Shown here piece by piece: positions 33,624-44,060 of a stretch of DNA of 64,000 nucleotides. Source of the DNA: Lathyrus oleraceus (Eukaryota > Streptophyta > Magnoliopsida > Fabales > Fabaceae); contig NC_066581.1 of NCBI RefSeq assembly GCF_024323335.1, positions 350,304,409 through 350,368,408 of the forward strand. The letters run 5' to 3'. Made by a program: the position numbers and the translations under genes. Under the pieces are notes generated by a model. That model was not told the origin of the DNA, did no database searches, and saw only the letters and a list, made by a program, of their open reading frames with translations. Every line of letters begins with the position of its first letter. Position 1 is the first letter of the stretch.

Positions 33624-35378
33624 ATGGCTAACGAACCTAAAGGGGCTTACAATAGAGCTCCCGTTTTCAATGGTGAAAATTATAGTTATTGGAAAGACTG
33701 TATGCGGGTGCACATAAATTCCATAGATAGAAAAATATGGAATGTTATTCTCAATGGTCCAATTGAAATAACCATGACCAATGAGAATAATGAAATAGTG
33801 CCTAAGCCCGAAGCACAATGGACCGATGATGATGAAAAGAAATACAAATATGATTGGAAAGCCAAAAATATCCTAATCTCCTCATTAGGTGTAGACGAAT
33901 ACTATCGTGTATCCCATTGTCCTACTGCTAAGGCGATGTGGGATTCACTTCAAATTGCCCATGAGGGGACGAATGATGTTAAATTGGCTAGAATCAATAC
34001 ACTAACACAAGAGTTTGATCTCTTTTTCATGGAGCAAGGGGAAACCATTGCCGACATGCAAAAGAGATTCACTCATCTAATCAATCGATTACATTCACTA
34101 GGTAAACCTATTTCCAATGATGTTGCTACTAATAAGATCTTAAGATGTCTTAACAGGGAATGGCAGCCGAAAGTGACCGCCATCAAAGAGGCAAATGATC
34201 TTACCACATTGGACTTGACAACATTGTTCGGTAAACTACAAGAGCACGAACAAGTTCTCTTAAGCTTGGAACAACACGAAAGGAAAGAAAAGAAAGACAA
34301 AGCTAAGGTGAGTGAAAAGAAATCAATAGCTCTAAAGACTTCCTCCTCAAAGTCTCAAGCAAAAGAGCAAAGTGATTATTCATCAAGTGACGAAGAAGAA
34401 GAGGACAAGAGTGAAAATATGGGGCTGTTCGTCAAACGCTACAACCGTTACGTGAGAAAGAACGGCATCCAACATCCCGAGAAGAACTTAGTAAACTTCC
34501 GGAAGCAATCTAGGTTCTCTAAAAATGATGACTCAAAAGGAAAAACAACTAGAGGGTCGTGCTATAAGTGTGGAAAGCCGGGTCACTACAAACCGGAATG
34601 TCCGATGAACAAAAAGACAAAAGAAAAAGACTCATACAAATCATATAAGAAACCATCAAAGCCAAGGAGGGCATACATAGCTTGGGAAAGCGATAGCGAC
34701 TCCTCCGATGATGAAAGCTCTAGTGATGAAGATGAAAATGCAAATCTATGTCTCTCTGCTCATCAAAAGAACACGAAGAAACAGGTACGACATGCTAAAT
34801 ATGAAAACTCCTCTGGTATGTCTCATCATGAATTGCAAACTGCTTTTGACACTTTACACTATGAAGCGAAAGAGGCCTTTAAAAGGCTTGCCTCAAATAA
34901 GAAAATCTTTTCTCATTTAGAACAAAAAATTCAAGAATCCGAAAGGAAACTTGAGGCACTTAAGGCTTCTATAGTGGAAAGCACAAAAACAAGTTATGAG
35001 GACCTTAAAAGTAGAATGATGAACTTTGGGTGTGATACTTGTTACATTTGGCAAGGTGAAGTAAGAAACCTAAAAGCCAAACTTAACAAGGCTCTTGAGC
35101 CCAAGATTACATTTGCTATTGATAAAGCTAATTTTCGAAAAAGTATGGTCAATCCATATCAAAAATACAAATACGTTATAAAGGATGAAGATAGCAAAAG
35201 TAATCAAAATGAAAAGTTCTCTTGTCTCTATTGTTGCAAGAAAGGCCATTCCATTGCTAAATGTAGATTTAGGAGGTTTTTAGTTCCTAAAGGCATTTAT
35301 CAATGGATGCCCAAATGCAACCATTTCGTTCCTCACCACTCAGGATCCAATAAGCAATTGGGTACCTTCTCTTGTTAA
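33624..35378 (+). CDS. gag: Copia gag polyprotein
   Basis: 584 codons from ATG 33624, 57 bp after the LTR. Nucleocapsid/capsid protein that packages the RNA. N-terminus APVFNGENYSYWKDCMRVHI is the family's first gag block; the UBN2-type capsid follows (about residues 60-215, with RFTHLINRLHSLGKPI). A Lys/Ser/Glu-rich linker leads to a CCHC zinc knuckle CYKCGKPGHYKPEC at about residue 313. An acidic, serine-rich region and a long charged helix follow. A second zinc finger CLYCCKKGHSIAKC is near residue 534. The ORF is fully open. It ends in TAA at 35376-35378 and overlaps the pol frame by 7 bp in the -1 frame, which could mean frameshifting or a small indel; I cannot tell which. Confidence 0.92.
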   Translation: MANEPKGAYNRAPVFNGENYSYWKDCMRVHINSIDRKIWNVILNGPIEITMTNENNEIVPKPEAQWTDDDEKKYKYDWKAKNILISSLGVDEYYRVSHCPTAKAMWDSLQIAHEGTNDVKLARINTLTQEFDLFFMEQGETIADMQKRFTHLINRLHSLGKPISNDVATNKILRCLNREWQPKVTAIKEANDLTTLDLTTLFGKLQEHEQVLLSLEQHERKEKKDKAKVSEKKSIALKTSSSKSQAKEQSDYSSSDEEEEDKSENMGLFVKRYNRYVRKNGIQHPEKNLVNFRKQSRFSKNDDSKGKTTRGSCYKCGKPGHYKPECPMNKKTKEKDSYKSYKKPSKPRRAYIAWESDSDSSDDESSSDEDENANLCLSAHQKNTKKQVRHAKYENSSGMSHHELQTAFDTLHYEAKEAFKRLASNKKIFSHLEQKIQESERKLEALKASIVESTKTSYEDLKSRMMNFGCDTCYIWQGEVRNLKAKLNKALEPKITFAIDKANFRKSMVNPYQKYKYVIKDEDSKSNQNEKFSCLYCCKKGHSIAKCRFRRFLVPKGIYQWMPKCNHFVPHHSGSNKQLGTFSC

Positions 35379-37120
35379 TTATCTTGTCACAGGTACAATG
35401 CCTCGAGACTACCGAGAGAAGATGGTTTCTCGACAGTGGATGCTCAAGGCACATGTCTGGTGACATATCTCTCTTCATTGACTTTGTGGCTAAGAAGAAG
35501 GGATATGTAACTTATGGTGATAACAACCGTGGAGCAATACTTGGTAAAGGTAGTGTAGGTAATCCCTCCTCTACTACTATTTCTGATGTGTTGCTTGTCG
35601 AAGGTCTTAAACACAATCTACTTAGCATCAGTCAATTATGTGACAAAGGATACAATGTATTGTTTTCAAAAGATTGTTGCAAAATTGTACATAATGATGA
35701 TAAGAAGAGTATGTTTAATGGTCTTCGTGTGAACAATGTCTATATGCTTGACTTAAATGAAGTATCATTAACAAGTGACAAATGCCTCGTAACAATGAGT
35801 GAAGACTCATGGCTATGGCATAGGCGTTTAGCACATGTTAACTTTGACTTACTCAACAAAGTAGTCTCAAAAGATCTAGTCCTAGGTCTCCCCAAAATTA
35901 AGTTCACCAAGGATCACCTTTGTGATGCCTGTCAAAAGGGAAAGCAAACGAGGATCTCATTTAAATCCAAAAATATCGTTTCAACAACGAGACCTCTCGA
36001 GCTTCTCCATATGGATTTATTTGGGCCATCTAGGATTAAAAGTCTAGGAGGAAACTATTACGGTTTCGTAATAGTGGACGACTTTTCTCGATTTTGTTGG
36101 ACTATTTTCTTAGTAAGTAAGAATGACACATTCGCCGCCTTTGAACGATTTGCCAAGCTTTCCCAAAATAAACTAAATACAAACATTGTTGCAATTAGAA
36201 GCGATCATGGAGGTGAATTTGAAAATCACTTATTTGAAGAATATTGCGGTAACCATGGTATTGATCATAACTTCTCCGCTCCACGTACTCCTCAACAAAA
36301 TGGGGTTGTGGAGTGTAAAAATCGAATTTTGGAAGAATTGGGAAGAACAATGATCAATGAAAGTGGCTTACCGAAATATTTTTGGGCCGACGCCATTAGT
36401 ACGGCTTGTTATGTTTTGAATAGGGTGCTTATACGCCCCATTCTAAATAAAACACCGTATGAGCTTTTGAAAGGGCGAAAGCCAAATGTTTCTCACTTAC
36501 ATATCTTTGGTTGCAAATGTTTTGTATTGAACAATGGAAAAGAAAACTTAGGGAAATTCGATTCCAAGGCCGACGAAGGTATCTTCCTCGGATACTCTCA
36601 ATCGAGCAAAGCATATAGAATATACAACAAGCGATTACTTACTGTAGAAGAGTCTGTACATGTTACTTTTGATGAATCCAATCTGAGAAACGTCGGAAAG
36701 GGTAGTGTTTTTCATGGTGCAGGTACATCTACCGAAGACATACTCAAAGGTGGCGAGCCGGGGATTGATCAACCCGACATAGTCAAAATTGAGGAGGACA
36801 AAGATGTACACCATGATGAAACCGAGGTAGTTCATCCGCATTCAAACGATGATCTTCCTCAAGCTTGGAAGTCTTCCAAAGACCATCCAATCGACAACAT
36901 TATCAGAGATATCTCAAAGGGTGTAACAACTCGATCTAAGCTAAGTAATTTCTGTTATCACTTCGCTTTCGTTTCACAGATGGAACCTAAAAACCCTAAA
37001 GAAGCCCTACTCGATGAACACTGGTTTTTATCAATGCAGGAGGAACTTAATCAGTTCACCAGAAATGAGGTTTGGGACCTTGTCCCTCCTCCGCCAGAAA
37101 TGAGGTTAGGAACAAGCTAG
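35372..37120 (+). pseudogene. pol: Copia pol, first part: protease, integrase, start of RT
   Basis: Open for 582 codons in the -1 frame relative to gag. Protease active site WFLDSGCSRHMSGD (Asp about residue 21). GAG-pre-integrase LWHRRLAHVNFDLLNKVV with integrase zinc residues H150, H154, C183 and C186. Integrase catalytic D214 (MDLFGP), D278 (SDHGGEF) and E314 (NGVVECKN), a D,D35E arrangement. A variable Asp/His-rich linker leads to the RT start LNQFTRNEVWDLVPPPP. There the frame breaks: a 14-bp repeat, CCAGAAATGAGGTT (37059-37072 and 37094-37107), replaces about ten conserved residues and shifts frame, ending at TAG 37118-37120. The lesion separates RT from the rest. Confidence 0.9.
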
Positions 37121-37938
37121 ACGAAAACGGGGTAATAACCCGTAATAAGGCGCGTTTAGTCGCGCAAGGGTATAACCAAGAGGAAGGCATCGACTATGAG
37201 GAAACTTATGTGCCGGTTGCCCGACTCGAGGCTATACGCCTTCTCCTTGCCTTCGCTTGTGCAAAGGACTTTAAGCTATTCCAAATGGATGTTAAGAGCG
37301 CTTTCCTTAACGGTCACATAAATGAAGAAGTTTATGTCGCACAACCTCCGGGTTTCGAATCCCATGAGCATCCTGATCATGTTTATAAACTGAAAAGAGC
37401 TTTGTATGGCCTCAAACAAGCTCCTAGAGCTTGGTATGAGAGACTGAGCAAATTCTTACTCGATCAAGGTTACTCAAGAGGAAAGGTTGACACAACCCTC
37501 TTCATTAAACGTCAAGGAAAGCATTTGATATTAGTGCAAATTTATGTAGATGATATCATTTTTGGGTCTACTAACATGAATCTTGTGAGAGAGTTTTCTG
37601 ACACTATGCAGGGCGAGTTCGAGATGAGTATGATGGGGGAACTCACATACTTTCTCGGTCTGCAAATTAAACAGCTCAAGGAAGGAACTTTCGTGAGCCA
37701 GATAAAGTATTGTTTGGACCTTATCAAGAGATTTGACATGGCAAAAGCTAAGGCCATAGACACCCCCATGCCTACGTGTACCAACTTGAACAAGGATGAA
37801 GACGGTAAGGAAGTAGATGTAAGACGGTATAGAGCACAAGTCTACCGTTCACTAAGTCACTCCGGCATTGAGGTGATACTGTTCCTCTCTTTCTCTCCCT
37901 CTGCAAAATCTCATGACTACAATAGCTCTATCTCATAA
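37105..37938 (+). pseudogene. pol: Copia pol, second part: RT without RNase H
   Basis: It continues the RT in a shifted frame: RNKLDENGVITRNKARLVAQGY, FKLFQMDVKSAFLNGHINEEVYV (first catalytic Asp), LYGLKQAPRAWYERL, YVDDIIFGST (catalytic Asp pair at 37545-37556) and YFLGLQIKQLKEGTF. After DVRRYR, where the family continues with RNase H for roughly 200 residues, the sequence changes to an unrelated Ser-rich tail ending at TAA 37936-37938. RNase H is therefore deleted. RNase H is needed to remove the RNA template, so this copy could not complete reverse transcription alone. The join falls near 37845. Confidence 0.9.
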
Positions 37939-38453
37939 TGATGTTGTTTATACATATATAATTGATATCTCTCTTTGGTTGTTTATTGCTGTATGATCTG
38001 TTAATTATGCATCAAACTGGTCATTGCATGTGCTAAATAGTGAAAAATTGAAATTTGAACTGTATGAGTCGACCGCAGCAGGGCTATGGTCGACGCATGA
38101 TTAAATAATTTTTGCATTTTCTTAAAAATCAAACAGTATGCGTCGACGCATACAGGGGTATGGTCGACGCATCGCTCGAAAATTTCCTTTTTCTGCAAAT
38201 TCAAATCATCTCTCATGCATTCCCATTCAATAACCATCATTAAGTGTGCATTTACATTTCATTACCTTTCAAACTACCCACTACCTTGTAACTTGCATCT
38301 ACCTAGTGGCTATTATTCTTTGTTCTTCCATCTTCCCAAAACCCTAACCTTTCCACTATAAATTGGGACAAACCTCTCCCTAGAAGAATCACTCTCAAAA
38401 CCCTTATTAAACCTTCTCTCTATATCCAAACACTTAGTTTCAAACCTACTCAA
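37939..38453 (+). promoter_or_regulatory. Putative internal promoter of the env-like ORF
   Basis: GTCGAC-centred motifs at 38068, 38089, 38140 and 38161 include a perfect 16-bp palindrome TATGCGTCGACGCATA (38137-38152) and CAGGGGTATGGTCGACGCAT, close to the LTR cluster. A TATA box CTATAAATTGGG follows at 38357, then a CT-rich leader and ATG at 38454. The layout copies a plant promoter with a ~70-nt 5' UTR. Confidence 0.55.
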
Positions 38454-39038
38454 ATGGCTTCCTCATCACGCAGACCTTCCGGCAAGAGAACCCGAGAATC
38501 ATCCGCCGCTTCTCTTCCCTTATCTGCTGTATCACTCGTTCCACCCACTCGTGTTGAAATCTTCAACAGTGATTTCAGCAAAAGAGGTGTTGTGCAACAA
38601 CATGCGTTCTACAAACTTGAAGCTGAACGCATGCACCTTCCGGAAGTCCTGTCTCTGCTGCAGCATCAAGGCTTCATAAACTTCTTGGAGTGTAACACTA
38701 AATACAGTGAATACCTTGTCCGAGTCTTCTACACCGGTCTGCATGAGAACTTTCGCGGGCACAAGCTTTCCTCCAGAGTTGGCTCTACAAAGGTATCGCT
38801 TAAATCAAATATCTGGAACAAATATTTTGACATGTCTGTGGTTGATGCTGAAAATCCTCTACCTGAGGTGACTGACTCTCACCACATAGATGGCTATGAG
38901 TTTAAGAGTGCATTGAATGACATGTTGAAACGGCCATATCCGGATGAGTTTGTGAACAGTGACTTGTTCCCACGAACTGTCACTGCCGGCAAGCTGAACG
39001 CCGGAGAAAGGATTCTGCAGTGGATTGTCTCACGCATC
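38454..39038 (+). pseudogene. Copia env-like ORF, 5' part, interrupted by Ogre-C
   Basis: 195 codons from ATG 38454 (MASSSRRPSGKRTRESS) run into the Ogre-C LTR at 39039, after RILQWIVSRI. The 3' part is at 59386-60297. SIRE/Maximus elements carry an ORF here called env-like by position. The N-terminus is basic and Ser-rich, and the central domain (ERMHLPEVLSLLQHQGFINFLECN, YLVRVFYTGLH, GYEFKSALNDMLKRPYPDEF) matches the 'putative plant transposon protein' type. No signal peptide or convincing transmembrane segment is seen in this part, so an envelope role is not supported here. The two parts are in compatible frames: the left ends after a complete codon and the right resumes at a complete codon. 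Confidence 0.82.
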
Positions 39039-40230
39039 TGTAGCACCTCAAATTTGCACCTATCATTGTACATAAATTTTCATATTAGATCATAGCATAT
39101 CATGGTCCATTGCATAGCATTGCATTGCCTCTTTTGCCTCAAGTGCAAGCCAATCAAGGAATTAGGTCAAACTGATCAGGAGATCAGCCAGACAAGCAAG
39201 CAAGCACAATTCTCAAGGAGCCAAGGCCCTAGGGTTTGTCCAATTAGTTCACATGACTTGGGGGTCCATTTGAAGTATTTTGGTCAAGGGTTGAAGGCTC
39301 AAAGGTCATCAATTTGTGCACAGACAGTCTAAAACCCTAGAAAGTCAACAGTCAGTCAACAGCAGTGGATGGTGGTCATTCTTGTGGACTTTGGGCACCA
39401 TGATCAATAATCAAGAGTTCATACAACTTGGGACATCATTTGAAGTCAAGTTCTCAAGGAATTAGGGTTTGGAAGTCATCAGTCAATGCACAATCAGTCA
39501 GAAACCCTAAAAGTCAACTGTTGGTCAACTGTCCATTTAATCAGTGATTGGATGATTGGAATTGGTTTGTGAGAGTTCATTCATGACCAAATAGTCATCA
39601 TACATCATGCCAAACACCATCATGGAAGAATTTGAAGCCAGATCAAAAATTTCCCAAAATGGAAACTGGGCCTGTAACTGAAACCTGCCATAAATGGAAA
39701 GTCTTGATCCTCAAACTTACATCATGATACAAGCCTCAAATGAATTTTTGCCCAACATGAAAGTTGAAGATCTTGTTCTCCCATTTCCAAAAAGTCCTAG
39801 AACTCTCAATTCCCATGTGTGGTTGGCAAGTTATGATCAAATCGATTTCAGAAAATCTTGAACTTCAAAGGGCCATATCTCCCAAACCGTTTGGCCAATT
39901 TTGGTGGGGTTTTTTCCTACAAGTCACATTTGATCCCCTCTTTCCAAAAATATAAATTTCATGAGCCAAAACTTCACCAATCAAAATGGCATATTTTGAC
40001 TTTTCTCATTTAAATGCAAGTTTGACCAAGAGTTGACTTTTTGATATAAACATTTTTTTAACATTTGGCCAATTGGAACAGCTCAGAAATATCATTTAGA
40101 ATGTGTTTGCAAGCTCATATTATGCAGTACATGAGGCCATTGCTTGGTTGCTTGAATTGTAAGAAAAGTACAATTTCACCATACTTGTCCATACCATCCA
40201 CCATGCCTTGCCTTGTACTCTCAAAACAGA

Positions 40231-41340
40231 AAATTAGAAGGCCATTTTGCTGTCAATTGAACATGTTGCTGCTTAAAAAACCAGTAAAACAAGGGCCATA
40301 CTAACTTGCTTAAAATTTGGAAAATGAAAGGACAAATACAACCATATCCTCCATACCTCCACACCTTGCTTTGTACCATGACAGCAGGCCTTATGCAGCA
40401 GATTTTCTGTCACTTTTGAACTCCAATAGCAGGCACACAAGCCATATTGGATAAAAAAACCACAGAACTTCACTCATGCTAAAAACTCATTCTTGGCCAT
40501 TTTCTCAAAATCTTCCAAAGCTTCCAAAGGGACTAAGCCTTGCCTTGCCTAAACATCATCCAAACAACATACTTAGCTCATTCCAAGCACAAAACCCAAG
40601 CTGTAACCAAGCAAAAGCCTGCTGCTATAAGAGACATCATCCATGACAGTCCATGATTGAAGCATTTTCCCGCATTCCTGAGCCAAAGCATCTGCATCAT
40701 TCATCATTGGGAGGGTTCTAACACAACTGTTTTGTGCTTAAACCACCAAATAACAACTGTTTCACTTCTTGCTTCAAAAACAAGTAAATTAGAAGGCCAT
40801 TTTGCTGTCAATTGAACATGTTGCTGCTTAAAAAACCAGTAAAACAAGGGCCATACTAACTTGCTTAAAATTTGGAAAATGAAAGGACAAATACAACCAT
40901 ATCCTCCATACCTCCACACCTTGCTTTGTACCATGACAGCAGGCCTTATGCAGCAGATTTTCTGTCACTTTTGAACTCCAATAGCAGGCACACAAGCCAT
41001 ATTGGATAAAAAAACCACAGAACTTCACTCATGCTAAAAACTCATTCTTGGCCATTTTCTCAAAATCTTCCAAAGCTTCCAAAGGGACTAAGCCTTGCCT
41101 TGCCTAAACATCATCCAAACAACATACTTAGCTCATTCCAAGCACAAAACCCAAGCTGTAACCAAGCAAAAGCCTGCTGCTATAAGAGACATCATCCATG
41201 ACAGTCCATGATTGAAGCATTTTCCCGCATTCCTGAGCCAAAGCATCTGCATCATTCATCATTGGGAGGGTTCTAACACAACTGTTTTGTGCTTAAACCA
41301 CCAAATAACAACTGTTTCACTTCTTGCTTCAAAAACAAGT
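40231..41340 (+). repeat. 555-bp tandem duplication within the first Ogre-C LTR
   Basis: AAATTAGAAGGCCATTTTGC starts each copy (40231 and 40786) and CAAAAACAAGTA ends each. The copies appear identical by eye. The second LTR has the segment once (47156-47710), so the duplication is younger than the element's insertion or arose during it. Confidence 0.9.
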
Positions 41341-41748
41341 AAGGATTCGAACATCTCATTTCTTGAAATAATGATAGGCTTTGTGTAGAGCGTGCCTTGC
41401 TGGTTACTCTGCTCTTTGAATCGTGATGATTGGTTGAATATTTAGAGAGATATGGTGAAATGAACTTTGATGTCTAAACTTGTTCTTGCTTAATATTCTT
41501 TGTTTAGCATGGTTTAATGATTATTGATGTTGGATTATGAATGTGCATGTTTAGATGAACATTTTGGTGTTTTTGTTTTTGAATTTGGAAAAAAAAAAAA
41601 AAAAATTCAACGTGGGTTTGATGGATACATTGTTACTGTAAGTGTCTTTTTTTTTTTTTCTTCTGCCACATGATACTGGGCAATATGTTTACTGTAATGT
41701 GTTTACTGTAGCAATTGCCTTGCCTTGTTTTCAAATAAATACCAAAAG

Positions 41749-41823
41749 GCCTGGGGCGAGGGGGATTCGAACCCCAGACCTTTGCTTCAAATACCAAGTG
41801 TTTTACCACTGGGGCGCAATGCC
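41749..41823 (-). other. tRNA-like segment with a Pol III B-box (first LTR)
   Basis: The minus strand carries a perfect B-box GGTTCGAATCC inside GGGG-loop-CCCC and an A-box-like CAGTGGTAAAACACTTGG at the usual distance upstream. The 3' acceptor-like TCGCCCC has no matching 5' strand (GCGCCCC is there instead) and no proper anticodon stem forms, so it is a degenerate tRNA or the head of a tRNA-derived SINE, not a functional tRNA gene. Confidence 0.55.
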
Positions 41824-43372
41824 AATTCATTTATTTAACGCCTTCTAAAATATATATTAAAAACAAAACGCTGCCATGCCGTCCTGCTATTGGCCATGTT
41901 GGCGCGTTGACCGGGGCGTTGACCCCCCATTGTTTCTTTATTTATTCCATTAATCATCTTGTTTTGTAATGTTTGTTTCATTTGCCATGCCTAACTTACA
42001 AAAATCATAACTTGTTCATTTCTAATCCAAATTTAATGGGATTTTTTGTGTTGTGTTCATCATGATCTCTACTTTTTTATCATTATTTTTCAAGAATTTT
42101 TTTGATGGATGGTTTTTAAATGGGGCTAGGGTTTGTGACATGTGACCAATTCTTGTACACTTTGCCAAAACATTTGTGAAATGATGAGAATGTATCCAAT
42201 GGATCCCAAATTTTTTGTGCTTAAACTAGACACACTCATGGTGATTTTGGTATAGAGTTTGTGAATTTATCATTGCTGGTTTGTGAGATATGATTTTTTG
42301 AATTAGGGTGTGACAATTTGTGTCACACCATTGATGTCCAACTTCATGATTTTCATTACCATGCTTCTTGACCTCCAATTGATCTGATTTTTTGCATGAA
42401 CCTACTTTTGTATGTCTAGTTTACATGTGAATTTTCTTGGAATTATTTGTGGCATTTCCTAATTGTTTGAGATTTTCTCCCCTGTTGACCAAAATGTTGA
42501 CCTTGTGTGACACATGTTCCCATTTCATTTGTGAAATTCTCATACTTTATTAGATGGACATGAAATTTTACATGAGATAACTAGACATCCTCATCTTTGC
42601 CATGATTTTAGTCCCATTCATTTATCATACACCATCCCTGATTTATGATTTTTCTAAGTTGATGCATGTTTGGTTGGCTTCATTGAGCATGTTCAAAATT
42701 GCCTTGACTTTCTGATTTTCATTGACTGCCTTCCACCTGTCCAAATGGGATGAAATTTGACATGATTACCATGCTATGTGTTAGGTTTGATCATGATTTA
42801 TTTGATGATTTTTGGAAAATGTTTAGATTGCTTTTGAGCTAAGTCTTGCTGTTGACTTCTATGAGCTTCTGTTTGCCATGTTTTGACCTAAATGGTTCAT
42901 GAAATGATGATAGTGATTGATATGAATGTGAACCCAATTGGTTTTGTTTCCTAATTATTTGAACATGATTTTGGATGCTTGCCCCTTGCTGTTTTGACTT
43001 TCTCATTCATTTTTGACCCTAGGCTTGCCCTAGTGGTCCTGTTACTCACCTTTGAGCTTGTGTTTTCAGGTTGACCATCAAATGGCCATTGAGACCAATT
43101 CTTTTGATTAAGCTTGCTTAAATATCATTGTCTAACCTCTTTGTTTTGTAGATAGCTTGGCTCACATGCCTTAAGCTTTGTGCCTTGCACGTTCACTAGC
43201 TTGTGTTGACTGGTTGATGTCTGTTTCATTTTGATTTAACCCTGACTTGTATACTAACTGTGCTTGACTGATTTCAGGTACTTTAGTTGCTTGTAGTTCC
43301 TTGTGAACTTTTGCTTTGCTTTGCTTGTATAAGCAATTTGCATTGAGGTATGTCTCTTTGTCTTCATGTAGT

Positions 43373-43570
43373 CTGGAAGACCTGGCCTGTTACTTGGCCA
43401 GGCAACTGTCTGAAGCCCTCCTTAAGAGGCAATGTTTGTGGATGTTTAACTTTGTCCTTGCATAGAGTCAAAGTCCTCCTAAGTGAAGAGGCAATTGGTG
43501 GAAGGTAGGGATATGCAATCTATCCCCCACTATTCAGTGTGTCATCTGTTTTGCTCACACCACTGTGTTG
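43373..43570 (+). other. Conserved leader block, Ogre-C copy
   Basis: Matches 14424-14620 of Ogre-B. CCTGGCC (43381-43387) pairs with GGCCAGG (43396-43402); Ogre-B has CCTGGTC there, keeping the pair as G-U. CCTC/GAGG around CTAAGTGAA replaces CCTT/AAGG of Ogre-B. The third copy in the second LTR is 49743-49940. Confidence 0.6.
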
Positions 43571-43884
43571 ATGCATTACAGATAAAAACCCAAGATCTTG
43601 TGCAATTGCACAGTTGAGTCAGTTTTAAATGTGTAGAAGGGTTCCCACTTTCTGAACCCACACATTCTTGTCTTGAGCTCTCCCAGGCCAGGGATAAGAG
43701 CTGTGAAGTCTTACCTTCACTCACCTTTCATCTGCTTCACCTTAGCCCCGCAATGGCAAGGTTAAGAGCAACATTCACCCAGTTCCAGAGGTTTGTTTGT
43801 TGAGGTTGATATGACCCCTTGACTAAAACCTAACCCTTGTTTGAGCCACTTGTTTGTGTATAGCGTGTGCTATCTGTGCTTGTA

Positions 43885-44041
43885 AGATTGTTTGACTTGC
43901 TTCCTGTGCAAGTTAGGATTGTTTGACTTGCTTCCTGTGCAAGTTAGGATTAGTTTAGACTTGCTTCCTGTGCAAGTTAGGTTTTACTTGGCTTGCTTCC
44001 TGTGCAAGTCAAGTCTGTGTGGCTTACTTCCTGTGTGAGCC
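43885..44041 (+). repeat. Five-copy ~30-bp hairpin array in the first Ogre-C LTR
   Basis: The unit is GACTTGC-TTCCTGT-GCAAGTT followed by AGGATTGTTT or similar. In the fourth copy the stem is GCTTGC/GCAAGT, and in the fifth GGCTTAC (44021-44027)/GTGAGCC (44035-44041); both arms changed while the TTCCTGT loop stayed. The same array is in the second LTR at about 50255-50411. Confidence 0.85.
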
Positions 44042-44060
44042 ATGTTTAGAGTTGTTTGGC

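Noticed and set aside
37105..37938. A programmed frameshift explaining the break in the copia RT
   Set aside because: Conserved residues are missing at the break and a 14-bp repeat marks a lesion, so this is damage and not recoding.
41749..41823. A functional tRNA gene
   Set aside because: The acceptor arms do not pair and no anticodon stem forms, so only promoter-box similarity is claimed.
41633..41848. Open frames on both strands around RGIRTPDLCFKYQVFYHWGAMP
   Set aside because: They translate the tRNA-like B-box segment and its flanks in the Ogre-C LTR; the duplicate at 47922-48218 behaves the same. Not a protein gene.
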